Assembly: GCF_027625995.1 (NCBI RefSeq)
Contig: NZ_CP115396.1
Location: 2,790,001 to 2,854,000 of the forward strand
Origin: Hymenobacter yonginensis
GTDB taxonomy: Bacteria; Bacteroidota; Bacteroidia; Cytophagales; Hymenobacteraceae
Reading direction: 5' to 3'
DNA length: 64,000 nucleotides
Part shown: positions 62,207 through 64,000 of the stretch, piece after piece
Position numbering within the stretch: position 1 is the stretch's first letter
How the letters are laid out: the number at the start of each line of letters is the position of its first letter
Made by a program: the position numbers and the translations under genes
The notes under the pieces: generated by a model
What the model was told of the DNA's origin: nothing
Seen by the model: only the letters and a program-made list of their open reading frames with translations
Databases searched by the model: none

Positions 62207-64000
62207 ATGTTCCGCTCGTACCGTTCTTTTTTATTGCTGCTGTGGCTGGTAGTACTGCCGCTGGCTTCACAGGGCCAGAAGATTGCCAATGCCCGCACCC
62301 GGGTGGTCTGGTCGCGCCCCGACCCCAACCCCACGTTTCCGAACATCAACCGGATAGCGTTCTACGAAAATAAAAAAGAGCTGAAGGCTATTCAGAAAGC
62401 TGAAAAGCGCCGCCAATGGGGCCGCACCCGCGTGCTACTGGGCGAATACATCGGCAAGTTTGGCATTGAGAATTTCTACAAAAACACCCCGATGCTGTGG
62501 CGAATGGCCCAGCTTCTGGAAAAAGAAGGCGAAAAGGAGCGCGCCAAGGCCTATTACCGCCTGGCCCTCAAGCACCACCGCCAGGATGTGAAGAAGATCC
62601 AGCTCTACTACGACTCGCTGGAACAGAAGACGGCCGATTTCTACGTGCCGCTGAAGGTGTACTACGAGCTGGTGGAATACCGCAAGAACATCGTGGCCTT
62701 CCGTCCGCCCAAAGGCGTGCTCACCACCATGGGCGACGCCGTAAACTCGCCGGTGGAAGACTACGGCCCTACCCTGAACCCAGACGCCAGCATGCTGCTG
62801 TTTTCGTCGAAGCGCAAGGTGCGCGGTGGCATCAAGCAGGTGATTGATGAAGACTTGTACGTGTCGCGCAAGGACGGCGACCTGTGGACCGATGCCGAGC
62901 CACTGCCCAAGCCCATCAACTCGCCTTACAACGAGGGCTCGGCCTGCTTCACCAAAGACGGCAAAACCATCTACTTCGCCCGCTGCGAGTGCCCCAACTG
63001 CCACGGCAACTGCGACCTGTTCACGTCTACGTTTCAGGATGGGCAGTGGAGCGTGCCCAAGAGCCTGGGCTCCCAGGTGAACTCCGGCGCTTGGGACTCG
63101 CAGCCCACCCTTTCACGCGGCGAGGACACGCTGTATTTCGCCTCCGACCGGCTGGGCGGTTTCGGGCTGTCGGACATCTGGTACACCTACAAAACCAAGA
63201 ACGGGCAGTGGGCTAAGGCCATGAACATGGGTCCGATTGTGAACACGCGGGAAAGCGAGGTGAGTCCTTTTTTCCACCCGCTCTACAACGTGCTGTACTT
63301 CAGCTCGCGCGGGCAGCTGCTCAACTACGGCGACTTCGACATCTACAAAACCTACCGGGTGCAGGGCCGCTGGCAGGAGCCCCGCAACATTGGGCCGCTC
63401 GTGAACGGCAAGGGTTCGGAGTACTACTTCACCATCGACAGCGAGTCGAAGAACCTGTATTACGCCCGCTCCGAGGAAAAGGAAATGAAAAACCTGGACC
63501 TCTTCTCGTTTCCGCTCCCGATGGAGGCGCAGCCGCTGGCCACCACGCACGTGGAGGGCACGCTCATGGACTCCGTCAGCCGGAAGCCGCTGGGGGGCAT
63601 CGTCACGATTGTGGATACCGACAACGGAATTGAGGTAGCCGCCAAGTACCTGCGACCCGACGGCTCGTTTGACTTCGACCTGATTGACGGCTCGCACTAC
63701 GTGATGATCATCCAGAGCCCCGATTTCTTCAGCTTGGAGAAGAAGTTTGAGCTGCGTGGCGACACGGTGATGAAGCTAATGACCAACTCGATTGACTACG
63801 GCCTGCCGCTGATTTTCCAGAACATCGAGTTCGACCAGGACAAGTCGCACATCCGGGCATCCATGCAGCCCATTCTGGACCGCATTGCGCTGTTCATGGT
63901 TGACCACCCGACGTTCCGCCTCAGCATCACGGGCCACACCGATTCCAAGGGCGACCCGGATTTCAACGAGCGACTCTCGCAGGAGCGGGCTGAGTCTATC
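62207..64000 (+). CDS. PorE-like OmpA-family protein with TPR, PD40 propeller and CRD (3' end missing)
   Basis: The first 598 residues; the frame runs off the window. A signal peptide (LLLLWLVVLPLASQGQ) is followed by a short TPR-like helical part (residues about 40-150). PD40 beta-propeller repeats come next (YGPTLNPDASMLLFSSKR, GSACFTKDGKTIYFARC, SQPTLSRGEDTLYFASDRLGGFG), then a carboxypeptidase regulatory-type domain (EGTLMDSVSRKPLGG), and the start of an OmpA domain (NIEFDQDKSHIRASMQ, LSITGHTDSKGDPDFNERLS). This order is that of PorE, a T9SS protein that anchors the machine to peptidoglycan. Other Bacteroidota OmpA/PD40 proteins share the layout, so PorE is likely but not proven. porQ, about 3 kb away, adds some weight. 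Confidence 0.8.
   Translation, partial: MFRSYRSFLLLLWLVVLPLASQGQKIANARTRVVWSRPDPNPTFPNINRIAFYENKKELKAIQKAEKRRQWGRTRVLLGEYIGKFGIENFYKNTPMLWRMAQLLEKEGEKERAKAYYRLALKHHRQDVKKIQLYYDSLEQKTADFYVPLKVYYELVEYRKNIVAFRPPKGVLTTMGDAVNSPVEDYGPTLNPDASMLLFSSKRKVRGGIKQVIDEDLYVSRKDGDLWTDAEPLPKPINSPYNEGSACFTKDGKTIYFARCECPNCHGNCDLFTSTFQDGQWSVPKSLGSQVNSGAWDSQPTLSRGEDTLYFASDRLGGFGLSDIWYTYKTKNGQWAKAMNMGPIVNTRESEVSPFFHPLYNVLYFSSRGQLLNYGDFDIYKTYRVQGRWQEPRNIGPLVNGKGSEYYFTIDSESKNLYYARSEEKEMKNLDLFSFPLPMEAQPLATTHVEGTLMDSVSRKPLGGIVTIVDTDNGIEVAAKYLRPDGSFDFDLIDGSHYVMIIQSPDFFSLEKKFELRGDTVMKLMTNSIDYGLPLIFQNIEFDQDKSHIRASMQPILDRIALFMVDHPTFRLSITGHTDSKGDPDFNERLSQERAESI

Overview
The window is a GC-rich chromosomal segment from a member of the Bacteroidota, most likely a Hymenobacter-type Cytophagales bacterium. 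The evidence is four SusC/SusD outer-membrane pairs, a type IX secretion gene (porQ) with a PorE-like partner, FadL/OmpP1 and OmpA/PD40 outer-membrane proteins, and Bacteroidetes-type -7 promoter boxes (TAnnTTTG) in front of many genes. The genus is an inference from gene content and composition. No rRNA, tRNA, CRISPR array, phage gene or transposase was seen.

Layout. 1-7.0 kb: the 3' end of queA, a small exported basic protein, two secreted hydrolases (an M14-family peptidase and a CocE/S15 hydrolase) and two small unknown genes. 7.0-11.5 kb: SusC/SusD pair A on the minus strand. 11.7-13.6 kb: an RNase D-like exonuclease and a DUF6252-like lipoprotein in an AT-richer patch. 13.8-18.6 kb: a glyoxylate-shunt unit, aceB then aceA on the minus strand, divergent from a RamB/ScfR-type regulator; the intergenic region carries AGCGAATTTT repeats over the aceB promoter. 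18.6-33.7 kb: short housekeeping units (mltG, a fadL-like gene with a GDSL lipoprotein, a GT-C-like membrane protein divergent from dtd, a MazG-like gene, comB, gcvT, a histidine kinase with a response regulator, rnhB, a NUDIX gene, plsC, gatC). These are separated by large palindromic repeats. 33.7-40.6 kb: a membrane TPR protein, a LolD-like ATPase, a cobalamin adenosyltransferase, ilvE, and prfB with a programmed +1 frameshift. 40.7-55.7 kb: three more SusC/SusD pairs; B is divergent from the tandem pairs C and D, and no degradative enzymes lie beside them. 55.7-64 kb: an SDR reductase, hslU, porQ, lon and the start of a PorE-like OmpA protein, cut by the window edge.

Recurrent design. Convergent gene pairs usually share one bidirectional hairpin terminator. 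Where no such hairpin exists, a roughly 90-110 bp nested palindromic element sits in the gap. Six such elements occur, each within about 50 bp of a stop codon. They fall into sequence families with exchangeable outer and inner stems and are the least explained structure in the window. Other points of note are two TACCTTTG boxes only 5 nt from a start codon (possible leaderless mRNAs), a candidate 35-residue gene with its own terminator, an SD-dependent frameshift site in a lineage that largely ignores SD signals, and SusC proteins whose N-terminal domain is nearly conserved up to the TonB box and then diverges sharply.
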